From positions 434,001 through 498,000 of the forward strand of contig NZ_JACHEH010000002.1 in the NCBI RefSeq assembly GCF_014201415.1: DNA of 64,000 bases. The letters are read 5' to 3'. The notes under the pieces were generated by a model. It saw only the letters and a list, made by a program, of their open reading frames with translations. It ran no database searches and was not told the origin of the DNA. The DNA comes from Chelatococcus composti (GTDB taxonomy: Bacteria > Pseudomonadota > Alphaproteobacteria > Rhizobiales > Beijerinckiaceae). The position numbers were made by a program, and so were the translations under genes. This document shows positions 20,062 through 31,005 of this stretch, one piece after another; the first letter of the stretch is position 1; each line of letters starts with the position of its first letter.

Positions 20062-20079
20062 GCCGGCGGCAGCAGCAAA

Positions 20080-20757
20080 CTAGTGCCGGGCGCCGAAGAT
20101 GGCGCTGCCGACGCGCACGTGGGTCGCGCCCAGCATCACTGCCTGCTCGAAATCGGCGCTCATCCCCATCGACAGGCATGAGAGCCCGTTGCGCGCGGCA
20201 ATCTTGGCGAGCAACGCGAAGTGCGGCGACGGCGGCTCGTCCACCGGCGGGATACACATGAGCCCGACGACGGGCAGCTTCCACGTGTCCCGACACTGCG
20301 CGATGAAGGCGTCGGCCTCGGCAGGTGCGACGCCAGCCTTCTGCGGCTCCTCGCCTGTGTTGACCTGCACGAACAGACGCGGCCGGCGACCGGTCCGCTC
20401 CATCTCGCGCACCAGCGCCTCGGCCAGCGACGGCCGGTCGAGCGAATGGATCACGTCGAAGAGCGTCACGGCGTCGCGGGCCTTGTTCGACTGCAGTGGC
20501 CCGATAAGGTGCAGCTCGACGTCCGGACAGCGCTCCCGGAGCGCCGGCCACTTCGCCTTCGCCTCCTGGACACGATTTTCGCCGAAGACGCGGTGCCCCG
20601 CAGCCAGAACGGGCTCGACGGCCTCGACCGGGAAGGTCTTCGACACCGCGATGAGCGTGACGGAGGCGGGATCGCGCCCCTCCTCACGTGCCGTTCGCGC
20701 GATCGAATCCGCGACGGCCTTCAGCCGCTCGGCAGCAAGCTGCGCCCTGTCGTCCAC
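20080..20757 (-). CDS. yggS: YggS family pyridoxal-phosphate homeostasis protein
   Basis: A 225-residue single-domain PLP protein of the alanine-racemase fold type III. The cofactor lysine is K40 in LIAVSKTFP. Other family signatures are [52 protein letters not shown] and VRVGSAIFG. It binds PLP without known catalysis and keeps vitamin B6 and amino-acid pools balanced. It is divergent from leuS across 231 bp, the usual neighbour in Rhizobiales. Confidence 0.94.
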   Translation of the reverse strand: MDDRAQLAAERLKAVADSIARTAREEGRDPASVTLIAVSKTFPVEAVEPVLAAGHRVFGENRVQEAKAKWPALRERCPDVELHLIGPLQSNKARDAVTLFDVIHSLDRPSLAEALVREMERTGRRPRLFVQVNTGEEPQKAGVAPAEADAFIAQCRDTWKLPVVGLMCIPPVDEPPSPHFALLAKIAARNGLSCLSMGMSADFEQAVMLGATHVRVGSAIFGARH

Positions 20758-20988
20758 GGTCCTGCCCTCCTCATGACCTCTTCCACCGCCGCGGAGCGCG
20801 TCACGACACCACGAAAGCGGTGCCGGGCGTTGACCGCAAACGGCATTCGTGTCCTAGTCCGCCCGGCAGCAACGATGCAATGGGTGTCGCGCCACGGCGT
20901 GGCGTACCGCGTCGTCGTGCCGCCTCACCGGACCGGCCGCGTTCACCCGCGGCGCCCCTTTCGCGAGCATTCCGACTTGACCGAGACC

Positions 20989-23625
20989 ATGACGGTGGAA
21001 CGATACAACCCCAAGGAGGCCGAGCCTAAGTGGCAGGCCATCTGGGAAGAGCGCGGCATCTTCCGTACGCGCAACGACGACCCGCGCGACACGTACTATG
21101 TCCTTGAGATGTTCCCCTATCCGTCGGGACGCATCCACATGGGCCACGTGCGCAACTACACGATGGGTGACGTCGTCGCCCGCTTCATGCGCGCCAAGGG
21201 CTACAATGTTCTCCACCCCATGGGCTGGGACGCCTTCGGCATGCCGGCCGAAAACGCGGCCATGGCCAACAAGGTCCATCCCAAGGAATGGACCTATGCC
21301 AACATCGCCACGATGCGGGCGCAGCTGAAATCCATGGGCCTGTCGCTGGACTGGAGCCGCGAGATCGCCACCTGCGATCCCTCGTATTACCGGCATCAGC
21401 AGAAGATGTTCCTGGACTTCTTCAGGGCTGGCCTCGTCGACCGCAAGACCGCGAAGGTCAACTGGGACCCGGTTGACCAGACGGTGCTCGCCAACGAACA
21501 GGTGATCGACGGGCGCGGCTGGCGCTCCGGCGCGCTCGTGGAACAGCGCGAACTGACGCAGTGGTTCTTCAAGATTACGGCCTTCGCGGACGACCTCCTC
21601 GCCTCGCTCGACCGTCTCGAGCGCTGGCCGGAAAAAGTGCGGCTGATGCAGAAGAACTGGATCGGCCGCTCGGAGGGCCTGCTCGTGCGCTTCGCGCTCG
21701 ACAAGGCCACGACGCCGAACGGCGAGAGCGAACTCGAGATCTATACCACGCGGCCCGACACGCTCTTCGGCGCCCGCTTCATGGCCGTGGCGCCGGACCA
21801 TCCGTTGGCCAGGGCGGCCGCAAAAACGAATCCGGAGCTCGCCGCCTTCATCGAGGAATGCAAGCGCACCGGCACGGCGGCAGAACTCATTGAGAAGGCC
21901 GAGAAGAAGGGCTACGACACCGGCATCCGCGCCATCCACCCCTTCGACCCGGACTGGAAGCTGCCGGTCTATGTCGCGAACTTCATCCTGATGGAGTACG
22001 GCACCGGCGCCATCTTCGGCTGCCCTGCCCACGACCAGCGCGACCTCGACTTCGTCAACACCTACGGCCTCGGCGTCACGCCCGTCGTCTGCCCGCCGGG
22101 CCAGGACCCCGCCACCTTCACCATCACCGACACCGCCTATGACGGCGAGGGCACGCTGATCAACTCGCGTTTTCTCGACGGCATGACCGTGGCGGAAGCA
22201 AAGGAAGAGGTGGCCCGGCGGCTCGAGGCCGAAATGCGCGACGGCCGCCCGGTGGCCCAGCGGCGCGTCAACTTCCGCCTGCGCGACTGGGGCATCTCGC
22301 GCCAGCGCTACTGGGGCTGCCCGATCCCCATCATCCACTGCGACGACTGTGGCGCCGTGCCTGTGCCGGACGACCAGCTACCGGTTGTGCTGCCCGACGA
22401 TGTCGACTTCGACAAGCCCGGCAATCCGCTCGACCGGCATCCGACGTGGAAGCACGTCCCCTGCCCGCGCTGCGCCAAACCGGCCCGTCGCGAGACGGAT
22501 ACGATGGACACTTTCGTCGACTCGTCCTGGTATTACGCGCGCTTTACAGATCCGCATCTGGAAGACCGGCCGACGAACCGCGAGGTCGTCGACCGCTGGC
22601 TGCCGGTGGACCAGTACATCGGCGGCATCGAGCATGCCATCCTGCACCTGCTCTATTCGCGCTTCTTCGCCCGGGCGATGAAGGCAACCGGCCACCTCGG
22701 GCACGATGAGCCCTTTGCCGGCCTCTTTACCCAGGGCATGGTGGTGCACGAGACCTATCGCGATGCCAGCGGCGCCTGGGTGCAGCCGGCCGACGTGCGC
22801 ATCGAGAACGAGGGCGGTGTCCGCAAGGCCTTCCACATCCGGACGGGCGAGCCGATCACCATCGGCAGCATCGAAAAGATGTCGAAGTCCAAGAAGAACA
22901 CCATCGATCCGGACGAGATCATCGGCACCTACGGCGCCGACACGGCGCGCTGGTTCATGCTGTCCGACTCCCCGCCAGAGCGGGACGTGATCTGGACCGA
23001 GGAGGGCGTCCAGGGCGCGCATCGCTTCGTCCAGCGCCTGTGGCGTCTGATCGGCGAGGTGGTGGCGGTCACAGACGACGCTGCCGACGGCTCGGCCGAG
23101 ACGACGCTCGACGAGGCTTCCCTCGCGCTGCGCAAGGCGACGCACCGCGCCCTCGCGAGCGTCGAGGAGGACATCCTCAAGCTCCGCTTCAACCGCTGTG
23201 TCGCGCAGATCTATGAACTGTCGAACGCGCTGCAGGCGGCCCTCAACGGCATCCGCAACGGCGAGCCTCCCTCCGCCGACATGCGCTTTGCGTTGCGCGA
23301 GGCGGCCTCAATCCTGGTGCAGATCGTCGCCCCGATGATGCCGCACCTGGCCGAGGAATGCTGGAAGGTGCTTGGCTTCGAGACCCTCGTTGCCGAGACC
23401 CACTGGCCGAAGGCGGACAAGTCCCTCCTCGTCGAGGACGTCATCACCCTGCCGGTGCAGGTCAACGGCAAGAAGCGCGCCGACGTGACGGTGCCGCGCG
23501 ACGCCGACAACGCGGCTGTGGAAGCCGCGGTGCTCGCGCTCGAGGCGGTTCAGCGTGCCACGGAGGGGCGTCCCATCCGCAAAGTCATCGTCGTCCCGCA
23601 GAGGATCGTCAATGTCGTCGCCTGA
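20989..23625 (+). CDS. leuS: Leucyl-tRNA synthetase
   Basis: An 878-residue class I synthetase that charges tRNA-Leu. The HIGH motif is HMGH at 50-53 after PYPSGRI, and KMSKS is at 630-634. The CP1 editing domain has [18 protein letters not shown] 20989 ([16 protein letters not shown]) is the family start; the frame is open far upstream but that part is not conserved. The 231-bp upstream gap has a TTGACC at 20830 with only a weak -10 (CCTAGT) 17 bp on. lptE starts 14 bp before the leuS stop, so leuS-lptE-holA is an operon, as in other proteobacteria. Confidence 0.98.
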   Translation: MTVERYNPKEAEPKWQAIWEERGIFRTRNDDPRDTYYVLEMFPYPSGRIHMGHVRNYTMGDVVARFMRAKGYNVLHPMGWDAFGMPAENAAMANKVHPKEWTYANIATMRAQLKSMGLSLDWSREIATCDPSYYRHQQKMFLDFFRAGLVDRKTAKVNWDPVDQTVLANEQVIDGRGWRSGALVEQRELTQWFFKITAFADDLLASLDRLERWPEKVRLMQKNWIGRSEGLLVRFALDKATTPNGESELEIYTTRPDTLFGARFMAVAPDHPLARAAAKTNPELAAFIEECKRTGTAAELIEKAEKKGYDTGIRAIHPFDPDWKLPVYVANFILMEYGTGAIFGCPAHDQRDLDFVNTYGLGVTPVVCPPGQDPATFTITDTAYDGEGTLINSRFLDGMTVAEAKEEVARRLEAEMRDGRPVAQRRVNFRLRDWGISRQRYWGCPIPIIHCDDCGAVPVPDDQLPVVLPDDVDFDKPGNPLDRHPTWKHVPCPRCAKPARRETDTMDTFVDSSWYYARFTDPHLEDRPTNREVVDRWLPVDQYIGGIEHAILHLLYSRFFARAMKATGHLGHDEPFAGLFTQGMVVHETYRDASGAWVQPADVRIENEGGVRKAFHIRTGEPITIGSIEKMSKSKKNTIDPDEIIGTYGADTARWFMLSDSPPERDVIWTEEGVQGAHRFVQRLWRLIGEVVAVTDDAADGSAETTLDEASLALRKATHRALASVEEDILKLRFNRCVAQIYELSNALQAALNGIRNGEPPSADMRFALREAASILVQIVAPMMPHLAEECWKVLGFETLVAETHWPKADKSLLVEDVITLPVQVNGKKRADVTVPRDADNAAVEAAVLALEAVQRATEGRPIRKVIVVPQRIVNVVA

Positions 23626-24166
23626 CCGTCTCTTCCGCGGCGCAGCCACCGCGCTGCGCCTGGCTGCCGTGGCTGCGCTCGCCCTCGGGCTCGCAGGCTG
23701 CCTCCGCCCGCTCTACGCCGAGCGGGCGGATGGCACGACCGTGCAGGATACGCTGCGCACCATCGAGGTCGCATCGATTTCCGACATCCCCGGCCAGGAG
23801 CGGTTCGCCCACTACCTGCGCAATGAGGTGGTCTTCAGACTCACCGGCGGCAACGAGGCGCTCGAGCCACAATACATCCTCGAACTCTCGCCCGCCGGCA
23901 TCGACGTGCGGACGGCGATCGTCGACACGGTCAGCGGCAATGCCCAGTCGGCAAACCTGCAGGCCACCGTCAATTTCGTTCTGAAGCGCGTCGGCCAGAA
24001 AATGCCGGTGCTGACGGGCAAGGCCACCGCCTCGGCGAGCTATGATCGCAACCCGCAGCGCTTTGCCTCGACCCGCGCCGCGCGCGATGCAGAAATCCGC
24101 GTCGCCAAGGAACTCGCGGAGCAGATCAGCGCGCGCATCGCCGCCGTGCTCGCGACGCGCGACTGA
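23612..24166 (+). CDS. lptE: LPS-assembly lipoprotein LptE
   Basis: A 184-residue outer-membrane lipoprotein that plugs LptD and helps insert lipopolysaccharide. The signal peptide ends in the lipobox LAGC with Cys30, followed by LRPLY, the typical start of mature LptE. The rest is an alpha/beta sandwich of low sequence conservation ending in a helix with [13 protein letters not shown]. Identification rests on the lipobox, the CLRPLYA start and the position between leuS and holA. It overlaps leuS by 14 bp. Lnt at the window end would acylate its N-terminus. Confidence 0.88.
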   Translation: MSSPDRLFRGAATALRLAAVAALALGLAGCLRPLYAERADGTTVQDTLRTIEVASISDIPGQERFAHYLRNEVVFRLTGGNEALEPQYILELSPAGIDVRTAIVDTVSGNAQSANLQATVNFVLKRVGQKMPVLTGKATASASYDRNPQRFASTRAARDAEIRVAKELAEQISARIAAVLATRD

Positions 24167-24186
24167 GCGACGGGGAGCGGCCCGGG

Positions 24187-25215
24187 ATGGTGGCGATCAA
24201 GGCGGGCGATGTGGATGCGGTGATCGCGCGGCCGTCACCGCAGACCGCCGTCTTCCTCGTCTACGGCCCGGACAGTGGCCTTGTGAGCGAGCGCGTGCGC
24301 CGGCTTGTCGCCGCATCCGTGAACGACCCGGAGGATCCCTTCCAGCTCGTGCGCCTCGACGGTGACGAGATCGCGTCCGATCCCCTGCGTCTCGCCGACG
24401 AGGCGCACACCGTGCCGCTCTTCGGCGGGCGGCGCGCCATCTGGCTGCGAGCAGGCAGCCGCAATCTCGCGCCCGCCCTGACGCCGCTGTTGCAGGCCCC
24501 TCCACAGGATACGGTCGTCATCGTGGAAGCGGGTGATCTCGCGCGCACTGCACCGCTGCGCCAGCTCTGCGAGAAGTCACCGGCCGCCGCAGCCCTGCCC
24601 TGCTACGCGGACAGCGTCCGCGACATCGGAGCGCTGATCGATGAAGGAAGCCGGAAGGCTGGCGTTCGCATCGAACCCGATGCACGCGAGCTGCTCGTCG
24701 CCTCTCTCGGTGCGGACCGCGCCGCCAGCCGCTCGGAGCTCGACAAGCTCTTCACCTATGCCCACGGGCAGAGTGTGGTGACCGTCGATGATGTTGCCGC
24801 GGTCGTCGGAGACGTCTCCGCCGTCGCCTTCGACGCCGTCATCGACGCCGCCTTTCTCGGGGACTTCAACGCACTCGACCGCAGTTTCACGCGACTCCAG
24901 GCGGAAGGCACCGATGCCGGCGTGTTGCTGGGTTTCGTGCTGCGGCATGCCCTCGCCCTCATGGCGGCGCGGCAGGCCGTCGATACCGGCACTCCACCCT
25001 CCGTCGCCATCGGCAGCTTCCGGGGTCTGCACTTCAAGCGCAAGGCCGCGGTAGAACGCCAGGTGGGACTGTGGACGACCGCCAGCATCAACCGGGCGGC
25101 GGTCGAGATCGGTCAGGCCATCAGTGCGAGCCGGCGTCACCCGACACTCGCCAACCAGCACGCGCTGAAGACGCTCTGGGCGCTCGCCGGAATGGCCAGA
25201 CGCGCCGCGCGGTAG
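24187..25215 (+). CDS. holA: DNA polymerase III subunit delta
   Basis: A 342-residue clamp-loader delta subunit that opens the beta clamp. Typical segments are VFLVYGPDSGLVSERVRRLV at the start, DPFQLVRLDGDEI, VPLFGGRRAIWLRAG, and the C-terminal collar domain ending in LKTLWALAGMARR. There is no intact P-loop, as expected for delta. It is the last gene of the leuS-lptE-holA run and converges on parB with a 9-bp gap. It is one of several replication genes near the candidate origin, with dnaQ at 39.5 kb. Confidence 0.93.
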   Translation: MVAIKAGDVDAVIARPSPQTAVFLVYGPDSGLVSERVRRLVAASVNDPEDPFQLVRLDGDEIASDPLRLADEAHTVPLFGGRRAIWLRAGSRNLAPALTPLLQAPPQDTVVIVEAGDLARTAPLRQLCEKSPAAAALPCYADSVRDIGALIDEGSRKAGVRIEPDARELLVASLGADRAASRSELDKLFTYAHGQSVVTVDDVAAVVGDVSAVAFDAVIDAAFLGDFNALDRSFTRLQAEGTDAGVLLGFVLRHALALMAARQAVDTGTPPSVAIGSFRGLHFKRKAAVERQVGLWTTASINRAAVEIGQAISASRRHPTLANQHALKTLWALAGMARRAAR

Positions 25216-25224
25216 GGCCGCCGT

Positions 25225-26112
25225 TCAGCCGCGCAGGCGGCGGCACAGCGCGTCGAGCTGCTCCAGCGTCTTGTAGCGGATGCGCACCTCGCCACCACCC
25301 TGTGCCTTGTGCTCCACGCTGACGGCCAGGCCAAGCACCTCTTCCAGTGCCTGCTCCAGCGCCCGCGTATCCGGATCCTTCTCCCTGCGCGGCCGGGCCT
25401 GACGGCTGGCGGCCTCCTCGGATCCTCGAGCCTCCTCCTGGGCGATGCGCTCCACGTCACGCACGTTGAGCCCCTGCGCAATGATGCGCTCCGCCACCGC
25501 CTCGGGGTCGCGCACGGACAGCAGCGCCCTGGCATGGCCGGCGGAAAGAATGCCGTCATTGACCTGGCGCTTGATGCTGTCGGGCAGGCGCAGGAGCCTC
25601 AGGGTGTTGGCAACGTGGCTGCGGCTCTTGCCGATAACCTGGGCCAGATCGTTCTGCGAGTAATGGAACTCGGCCATCAGCTGCTCGTAGCCGATGGCCT
25701 CCTCGATCGGGTTGAGGTCGGTGCGCTGGACGTTCTCGATGATGGCGATCTCTAGCGCCAGGCGGTCGTCGGCCTCGATGACCACCACCGGCACCTCGTG
25801 CAGGCCGGCCCGCTGCGCACCCCGCCAGCGCCGCTCGCCCGCGATGATCTCGTAGACATCGAGCAGGTTGGGAACGGCCCGGACAATGATCGGCTGGATC
25901 AGCCCGCGCTCGCGAATGGAGCTGGCAAGCTCCTCCAGCGCCTCGTCGTCGAACACCTTGCGGGGATTGCGCGGGTTCGGCCGAAGGAACTCGATGGGTA
26001 CGGTCCGCTGCCCGCGCGGGGCACGCCCGGCATCGCCGAAGTCTTCGCCGACTTCACCGATGAGAGCGGCAAGTCCGCGTCCGAGACGGGACCGGGCAGG
26101 ATCATCGACCAT
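25225..26112 (-). CDS. parB: Chromosome-partitioning protein ParB (CTP-dependent clamp)
   Basis: A 295-residue chromosomal ParB. The start SRLGRGLAALIGE is the usual ParA-stimulating N-terminus. The CTP-binding box GERRWRGAQRAG spans 92-103. The helix-turn-helix QNDLAQVIGKSRSHVANTLRLLRLP binds parS. The linker is charged, and the C-terminal dimerisation domain ends IRYKTLEQLDALCRRLRG. ParB loads at parS, slides on DNA and works with ParA to segregate origins. Two perfect parS sites lie 1.2 and 3.5 kb upstream in the same operon region. The gene follows parA after 90 bp. Confidence 0.97.
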   Translation of the reverse strand: MVDDPARSRLGRGLAALIGEVGEDFGDAGRAPRGQRTVPIEFLRPNPRNPRKVFDDEALEELASSIRERGLIQPIIVRAVPNLLDVYEIIAGERRWRGAQRAGLHEVPVVVIEADDRLALEIAIIENVQRTDLNPIEEAIGYEQLMAEFHYSQNDLAQVIGKSRSHVANTLRLLRLPDSIKRQVNDGILSAGHARALLSVRDPEAVAERIIAQGLNVRDVERIAQEEARGSEEAASRQARPRREKDPDTRALEQALEEVLGLAVSVEHKAQGGGEVRIRYKTLEQLDALCRRLRG

Positions 26113-26202
26113 CTTTCAACTCCACCATCGATTGCAGCCTCGGCCTCTGGCCGCGACCAGCGCCCGGAACGCCTGCGAAACGACCGGCAGGCGCGACGCC
26201 TG

Positions 26203-27042
26203 CTACGCCGCTCGCAGGCTCTTTTCGCGCTGAATGACTTCGGACGCGAGCTTGAGATAGGCCTGGGCACCTGCGCATTTGAGGTCGTAGAGCAGCACCG
26301 GTTTTCCGTGGGACGGTGCTTCGGAGACGCGAACATTGCGCGGAATGATGGTCTCGTAGACCTTCGCTCCCATAAACTGGCGCACGTCCGCGACCACCTG
26401 ACCCGAGAGGTTGTTACGCGGATCGAACATGGTCAGCACCACGCCGTGGATGGTCAGCCGCGGATTGAGCGCGGCGCGTACCTGTTCCACGGTGCGCAGA
26501 AGCTGGCTGAGACCCTCGAGCGCAAAGAACTCGCACTGCAGGGGCACAACCACAGCATCCGCCGCCGTCAGTGCGTTTATGGTGAGCAGGTTGAGCGACG
26601 GCGGGCAGTCGATCAGGACGTAGCTGTAGGCGGGCTGCCCATCCTCCGTCGGCGGCAGCGCCTTGATGGCCGAAGACAGTCGTTGCGCACGATCGCGATG
26701 CGAAGCGATTTCGAGCTCGACACCGAGCAGATCGAGCGTACTCGGCGCAACCGAGAGACCCGGCACCGCCGTCGGCAGGGCAGCGGCCTCCAGCGTCGCA
26801 CTTGCGGTCATCACATCATAGGTCGAGACGCGGCGGCTCTTGCGGTCTATGCCCAGGCCGGTCGAAGCGTTGCCCTGCGGATCGAGATCGATGATGAGAA
26901 CGCGCTCCCCGATCGCCGCCAGGGCCGTGCCGAGATTGATGGCGGTCGTCGTCTTGCCAACGCCGCCTTTCTGGTTAGCCAGGGCCAGCACCCGCGGCTG
27001 ACTGCGGGCAGGTATTTGAATGGTTGAGCCAATATCAGCCAT
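26203..27042 (-). CDS. parA: Chromosome-partitioning ATPase ParA
   Basis: A 279-residue Walker-type ATPase that forms the nucleoid-bound gradient moving ParB-parS complexes. The deviant Walker A KGGVGKTT is at 25-32, Walker A' is IDLDPQGNAST and Walker B is YVLIDCPPSL. ATG 27042 (MADIGSTIQIPARSQPRVLALANQ) was chosen over an upstream TTG at 27054. It overlaps the rsmG end by 8 bp, so rsmG-parA are cotranscribed. The order mnmG-rsmG-parA-parB is the classic origin-proximal set. Confidence 0.97.
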   Translation of the reverse strand: MADIGSTIQIPARSQPRVLALANQKGGVGKTTTAINLGTALAAIGERVLIIDLDPQGNASTGLGIDRKSRRVSTYDVMTASATLEAAALPTAVPGLSVAPSTLDLLGVELEIASHRDRAQRLSSAIKALPPTEDGQPAYSYVLIDCPPSLNLLTINALTAADAVVVPLQCEFFALEGLSQLLRTVEQVRAALNPRLTIHGVVLTMFDPRNNLSGQVVADVRQFMGAKVYETIIPRNVRVSEAPSHGKPVLLYDLKCAGAQAYLKLASEVIQREKSLRAA

Positions 27043-27691
27043 GATCCGAACCAAACTCCCGCAGCTGACGAACGATGCAGATGCGCCCCTGAGGATCCGT
27101 GACGCTCGGAACGATGTCGTAGTCGATATTCCAAGATTTAGAGGCCTCGGTCAATTCGGCGTCTAAATCTTGTCCCTTGGGAAAGAGGCCGAGAGCCCCG
27201 GTTCTCAACAGGTCTTTGCCCAGGGTGAGGAGCTCCGGCAGCGGCGCAAGCGCCCGGGCAGTCAAGACGTCGGCGCCACCAAGGCGGGGAAGCACGTCTT
27301 GGATTCGGCCCGCATGAACCTGGGCACGCGCCCCTGTTTCACGTGAAACAGCGCGCAGGAAGGCGCATTTTCTGCTGTTGCTCTCGACCAGATGCACCTC
27401 ACGGTCGGGCTCCTCTCGCATCAGGATCGCCAACACCAGTCCCGGGAAGCCGGCCCCGGAGCCTATGTCGATCCAGCGCCGCGCGTCGGGAGCCAGCCGG
27501 AGCAGCTGGGCCGAATCCGCGATGTGGCGCGTCCAGATCTGATCGAGCGTGCGCGGGCCCACGAGGTTCTTGACATCCTGCCAGCGCCGCAGCAGGTCGA
27601 CATAGATCTCGAAAGCCGGCAGCGTGTTCTGCGAAATCACTCCCAGCGAAAGAGCCGTCGCGCGGTCGTCTGTCTTGCTTTCTTTCCGCAT
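27035..27691 (-). CDS. rsmG: 16S rRNA (guanine-527-N7)-methyltransferase
   Basis: A 218-residue RsmG (GidB) that methylates G527 of 16S rRNA; its loss gives low-level streptomycin resistance. The SAM-binding motif IGSGAGFPG is at 76-84, followed by HLVESNSRKCAFLRAVSRETGA. The last words of that segment (VSRET, 115-119) are encoded by a perfect parS site, so DNA and protein constraints overlap. It lies 18 bp after mnmG and overlaps parA. The alphaproteobacterial form, starting in a short basic N-terminus, is of normal length. Confidence 0.96.
   Translation of the reverse strand: MRKESKTDDRATALSLGVISQNTLPAFEIYVDLLRRWQDVKNLVGPRTLDQIWTRHIADSAQLLRLAPDARRWIDIGSGAGFPGLVLAILMREEPDREVHLVESNSRKCAFLRAVSRETGARAQVHAGRIQDVLPRLGGADVLTARALAPLPELLTLGKDLLRTGALGLFPKGQDLDAELTEASKSWNIDYDIVPSVTDPQGRICIVRQLREFGSDHG
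27335..27350. promoter_or_regulatory. parS site inside rsmG
   Basis: TGTTTCACGTGAAACA, a perfect 16-bp palindrome identical to the bacterial parS consensus. It is read within rsmG codons 114-119. It should be a ParB loading site about 9 kb from the candidate origin. Confidence 0.93.
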
Positions 27692-27709
27692 GATCGATCC
27701 GGCCCCGAA

Positions 27710-29578
27710 TCATTCAGCCGCGACGGGGCGTCGGGCCTTTGCGACCTCCGCTGCGAGAATTGTCAGCGCCGCCGGAGTCATCCCTTCGATGCGACTCGCT
27801 TGGCCAAGCGTCCGCGGACGAACAGTCGACAGCTTGTGCCGGATTTCGGCCGACAGTCCAGGCAAGGAATCAAAATCCAGCCCCTCTGGCAGCGCGGCCG
27901 ATTCGTCGCGGCGATAGGAGGCGATATCGGCGGCCTGCCGGTCGAGGTAGACGGAATAGATCGCGTCGGTGCTGATACGGTCGCGTGTCTGACGATCCAG
28001 CGCCGCCATCTCCGGCCAGATGCGTGCGAGGTGATCGAATGTCACACCCGGATGCGCGAGAAGCTGAAACGCTGTGCGACGGCGTCCGTCCCTGTTGACC
28101 GACAACCCGTGCGCCGCAGCTTCATTGGGCGTGAGCGACAGGCGGTCGAGCAACGCACGTGCTGCCGCGAGCCTCTCGCGCTTGGCGCGATACGCCGCGG
28201 CCCTCCGCGAACCAACGCAGCCCAGCGCGATGCCGCGCTCCGTCAGCCGCTCGTCAGCGTTGTCGACACGCAACGACAAACGATACTCGGCGCGGGAGGT
28301 AAACATGCGATAGGGTTCGGTAACGCCGCGCGTCACCAGATCGTCGATGAGCACACCGACATAGCTCTCCGCCCGATCGAAGACCACGCCGTTCTCGCCG
28401 CCGGCACGGCGTGCAGCGTTGAGCCCGGCGACCAGACCCTGAGCCGCGGCCTCCTCGTAGCCGGTCGTGCCATTGATTTGGCCAGCGAGAAACAGCCCCC
28501 TCACCGCTTTGGTCTCGAGCGTGGGGAAGAGGGCGCGGGGATCGACGAAATCATATTCGATGGCATAGCCGGGGCGCAGCATCTTCGCCCGCTCCAGTCC
28601 GGGGATGGTGGCGAGCAGCGCCCGCTGTACTTCTTCTGGCAGGGAGGTTGAGATGCCGTTGGGATAGACTGTGTGATCGTCGAGCCCCTCGGGCTCCAGG
28701 AAGATCTGATGGCCATCCCGGTCGCCGAAGCGTACGACCTTGTCCTCAATCGAGGGGCAATAGCGCGGACCGCGACTGGCGATCTCACCCGAATACATCG
28801 GAGCACGATGGAGATTGGCTCTGATGATGGCGTGGGTCTCCACCGTGGTGCGCGTAATGCCGCATTCGATCTGCGGATTCGTGATCCGATCCGTCAGCGT
28901 CGAGAAGGGCTCCGGCTCGGGATCTCCAGCCTGACGTTCGAGGCTCGCCCAGTCGATGGTGCGACCATCAAGACGGGCCGGAGTTCCCGTCTTCAGCCGG
29001 CCCAAGGGAAAGCCGAACCGCGCCAGCGCCCTCGACAAGCCATGTGACGGCGCTTCACCAACGCGGCCTGCAGGAATCTTCACCTCCCCGATGTGGATGA
29101 GACCGCGCAGGAATGTTCCCGTGGTCAAGACGACAGATCCCGCGCGGAAAACATCGCCCGAGGCGAGGACAACGGCTGTAACCCGGCTGCCATCGAACAG
29201 CAGATCCTCTGCCTCGCCCTCGATCACCGTCAGGTTCTCGGTCGCACGAATCTCGGCCTGCATGGCGCTGGCATAGAGCTTGCGATCGGCCTGGGCGCGC
29301 GGGCCCCACACAGCGGGACCCTTGCGACGGTTGAGGACACGGAACTGGATGCCGCCCGCATCGGCCACCCGGCCCATCAGGCCGTCCAGGGCGTCCACCT
29401 CCCGGACAAGATGGCCCTTGCCGAGGCCGCCAATAGCCGGGTTGCAGGACATCGCACCGATGGTCGCGAAGCGATGGGTCACCAATGCGGTCGACGCCCC
29501 CATCCGCGCAGCGGCGGCAGCGGCCTCGACGCCGGCGTGGCCGCCTCCGATCACGATGACGTCGAACGAACGATCCAT
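27710..29578 (-). CDS. mnmG: tRNA uridine-34 5-carboxymethylaminomethyl modification enzyme, FAD subunit
   Basis: A 622-residue MnmG (GidA). With MnmE it adds the carboxymethylaminomethyl group to U34 of several tRNAs. The FAD motif is GGGHAG at 11-16 in [14 protein letters not shown], and the family signature [24 protein letters not shown] is near 53-77. The ATG at 29578 ([12 protein letters not shown]) was chosen. The frame stays open to 29620 but that extension is the parS spacer, not family sequence. It lies 38 bp after mnmE and 18 bp before rsmG. Confidence 0.97.
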   Translation of the reverse strand: MDRSFDVIVIGGGHAGVEAAAAAARMGASTALVTHRFATIGAMSCNPAIGGLGKGHLVREVDALDGLMGRVADAGGIQFRVLNRRKGPAVWGPRAQADRKLYASAMQAEIRATENLTVIEGEAEDLLFDGSRVTAVVLASGDVFRAGSVVLTTGTFLRGLIHIGEVKIPAGRVGEAPSHGLSRALARFGFPLGRLKTGTPARLDGRTIDWASLERQAGDPEPEPFSTLTDRITNPQIECGITRTTVETHAIIRANLHRAPMYSGEIASRGPRYCPSIEDKVVRFGDRDGHQIFLEPEGLDDHTVYPNGISTSLPEEVQRALLATIPGLERAKMLRPGYAIEYDFVDPRALFPTLETKAVRGLFLAGQINGTTGYEEAAAQGLVAGLNAARRAGGENGVVFDRAESYVGVLIDDLVTRGVTEPYRMFTSRAEYRLSLRVDNADERLTERGIALGCVGSRRAAAYRAKRERLAAARALLDRLSLTPNEAAAHGLSVNRDGRRRTAFQLLAHPGVTFDHLARIWPEMAALDRQTRDRISTDAIYSVYLDRQAADIASYRRDESAALPEGLDFDSLPGLSAEIRHKLSTVRPRTLGQASRIEGMTPAALTILAAEVAKARRPVAAE

Positions 29579-29593
29579 GATCACCTCGATCCC

Positions 29594-29609
29594 TGTTTCA
29601 CGTGAAACA
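29594..29609. promoter_or_regulatory. parS site between mnmE and mnmG
   Basis: A second perfect TGTTTCACGTGAAACA, in the 38-bp spacer between mnmE and mnmG. It is 2.26 kb from the first site and about 6.7 kb from the candidate origin. Confidence 0.93.
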
Positions 29610-29616
29610 GCAGAGA

Positions 29617-30996
29617 TCACTTTCCGATGCAGAACCCGGCAAAGAGGCGGTCGAGCACATCCTCGACATCCACCGTTCCGGTGATGCGCCCCAGATAGCG
29701 CATCGCCAGACGAATGTCTTCTGCCAAGAGCTCGCTTGGGTGGTCCGGTCCCGCGGAAATGGCCCGATCGAGCGCCGAAAGCGCGCCGGCGAAGGCCTCC
29801 CGATGCCGTTCCCGCGTCACAAGTCCGCCATCGCCGACGATGTCCCGTGCGATCGACTCAAGGCGCGCCACGAGAGCATCGATGCCCTCCCCCGTCGCAG
29901 CCGACAGGGCAAGCTCGTCGGCGCCAGTGCCTTCGCGCCTCCCACGCTCTTCGAGATCAACCTTTGTCCGGATCGGAATAACAACCACCCCGGGCGAGCG
30001 AAGATGTTCCGTATGCGAATCGAACGCCCGTAGCGACAGCACCACGTCGGCGTTCTGCGCCCTGTCGCGGGCGCGCCGCACGCCCTCCTGCTCAATCGGG
30101 TCCGGACTATCGCGCAGACCAGCCGTGTCCACGAGCGTCACGGGAACGCCGGCCAGGCTCCAGTGCACCTCTATAGTGTCCCTGGTCGTACCCGGTATGT
30201 CCGAGACGATGGCGACATCGCGCCGGGCGAGCGCGTTGAGAAGCGTCGACTTGCCCGCATTCGGAGGACCTGCGATCACCACTGTCAGGCCGCTGCGGAT
30301 GCGCTCACCGTTGCGCGCCCGGGCGATCTCGCGGCGCAGATCGTCGGCGACGGAAACGACCAGAGCAAGGGCGCGTTCCCGCAAGTCGTCCGGCACGTCC
30401 CCCTCGTCGGCAAAATCGAGTTCTGCCTCGATGAAGGCAGAGGCGTCGATGAGCGTCCCCCGCCACCGCTCGACTGCGTTGCGCAACTCTCCCGACATCT
30501 GCCGCATGGCCTGCCGGCGCTGCATATCGGTCTCGGCATCGATCAAGTCGCCGAGACCCTCGACGGCGCTGAGATCCATCTTGCCGTTGAGCAGGGCGCG
30601 GCGGCTGAACTCCCCCGGAGCTGCCAGTCGGCAGCCCGGAATATCTCCCAGCGCGGCAAGCACGGCACTGACGACAGCCTGGCCGCCGTGAATGTGAAGC
30701 TCGGCGACATCCTCTCCCGTGAAGCTCCCCGGCCCAGGGAAGAACACGACCAACGCCTCGTCCAATACATCCCCGGAATCCGGATGGCGGAGCCGGCAGA
30801 GGTCCATCCGGCGCGGAACGGGCGTTCGACCTGCCATCGTTTCGAGAACGAATCGGCAGGCCGGCCCAGACACTCGCACCACGGCGATGCCAGCCCGGCC
30901 TGCGCCGCTCGCGAGAGCAAAGATCGTGTCGTTCTGGTCGGGCTGCATCGTTGCGATATCGAATCGAATTTGGTGGGCGCCGGGGTTTTCGCTCAT
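29617..30996 (-). CDS. mnmE: tRNA modification GTPase MnmE
   Basis: A 459-residue GTPase, partner of MnmG in U34 modification. The N-terminal tetrahydrofolate-binding domain has [19 protein letters not shown] and AELHIHGG. The G domain has G1 GPPNAGKS (243-250), a TTRD switch and DTAG (290-293). The C-terminus FCIGK carries the catalytic cysteine. ATG 30996 and ATG 30948 ([14 protein letters not shown]) are both possible and neither has a Shine-Dalgarno. A TATAAT/CATTAT element immediately upstream could give a leaderless or short-leader transcript. Confidence 0.96.
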   Translation of the reverse strand: MSENPGAHQIRFDIATMQPDQNDTIFALASGAGRAGIAVVRVSGPACRFVLETMAGRTPVPRRMDLCRLRHPDSGDVLDEALVVFFPGPGSFTGEDVAELHIHGGQAVVSAVLAALGDIPGCRLAAPGEFSRRALLNGKMDLSAVEGLGDLIDAETDMQRRQAMRQMSGELRNAVERWRGTLIDASAFIEAELDFADEGDVPDDLRERALALVVSVADDLRREIARARNGERIRSGLTVVIAGPPNAGKSTLLNALARRDVAIVSDIPGTTRDTIEVHWSLAGVPVTLVDTAGLRDSPDPIEQEGVRRARDRAQNADVVLSLRAFDSHTEHLRSPGVVVIPIRTKVDLEERGRREGTGADELALSAATGEGIDALVARLESIARDIVGDGGLVTRERHREAFAGALSALDRAISAGPDHPSELLAEDIRLAMRYLGRITGTVDVEDVLDRLFAGFCIGK

Positions 30997-30999
30997 GGC

Positions 31000-31005
31000 T
31001 ATAAT
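31000..31005. promoter_or_regulatory. TATAAT element between divergent genes
   Basis: A perfect TATAAT on the + strand, 72 bp before the YyaL-like gene; read on the minus strand CATTAT sits directly before the mnmE ATG. No good -35 partner is visible on either strand, so this is a candidate only. Confidence 0.35.

Noticed and set aside
20221-20988. N-terminal extension of LeuS by about 256 residues
   Set aside because: It is antisense to yggS and not conserved; the LeuS family N-terminus starts at 20989.
29579-29620. MnmG N-terminal extension of 14 residues with VSRETG
   Set aside because: The codons are the parS spacer. MnmG starts with [12 protein letters not shown] at 29578.
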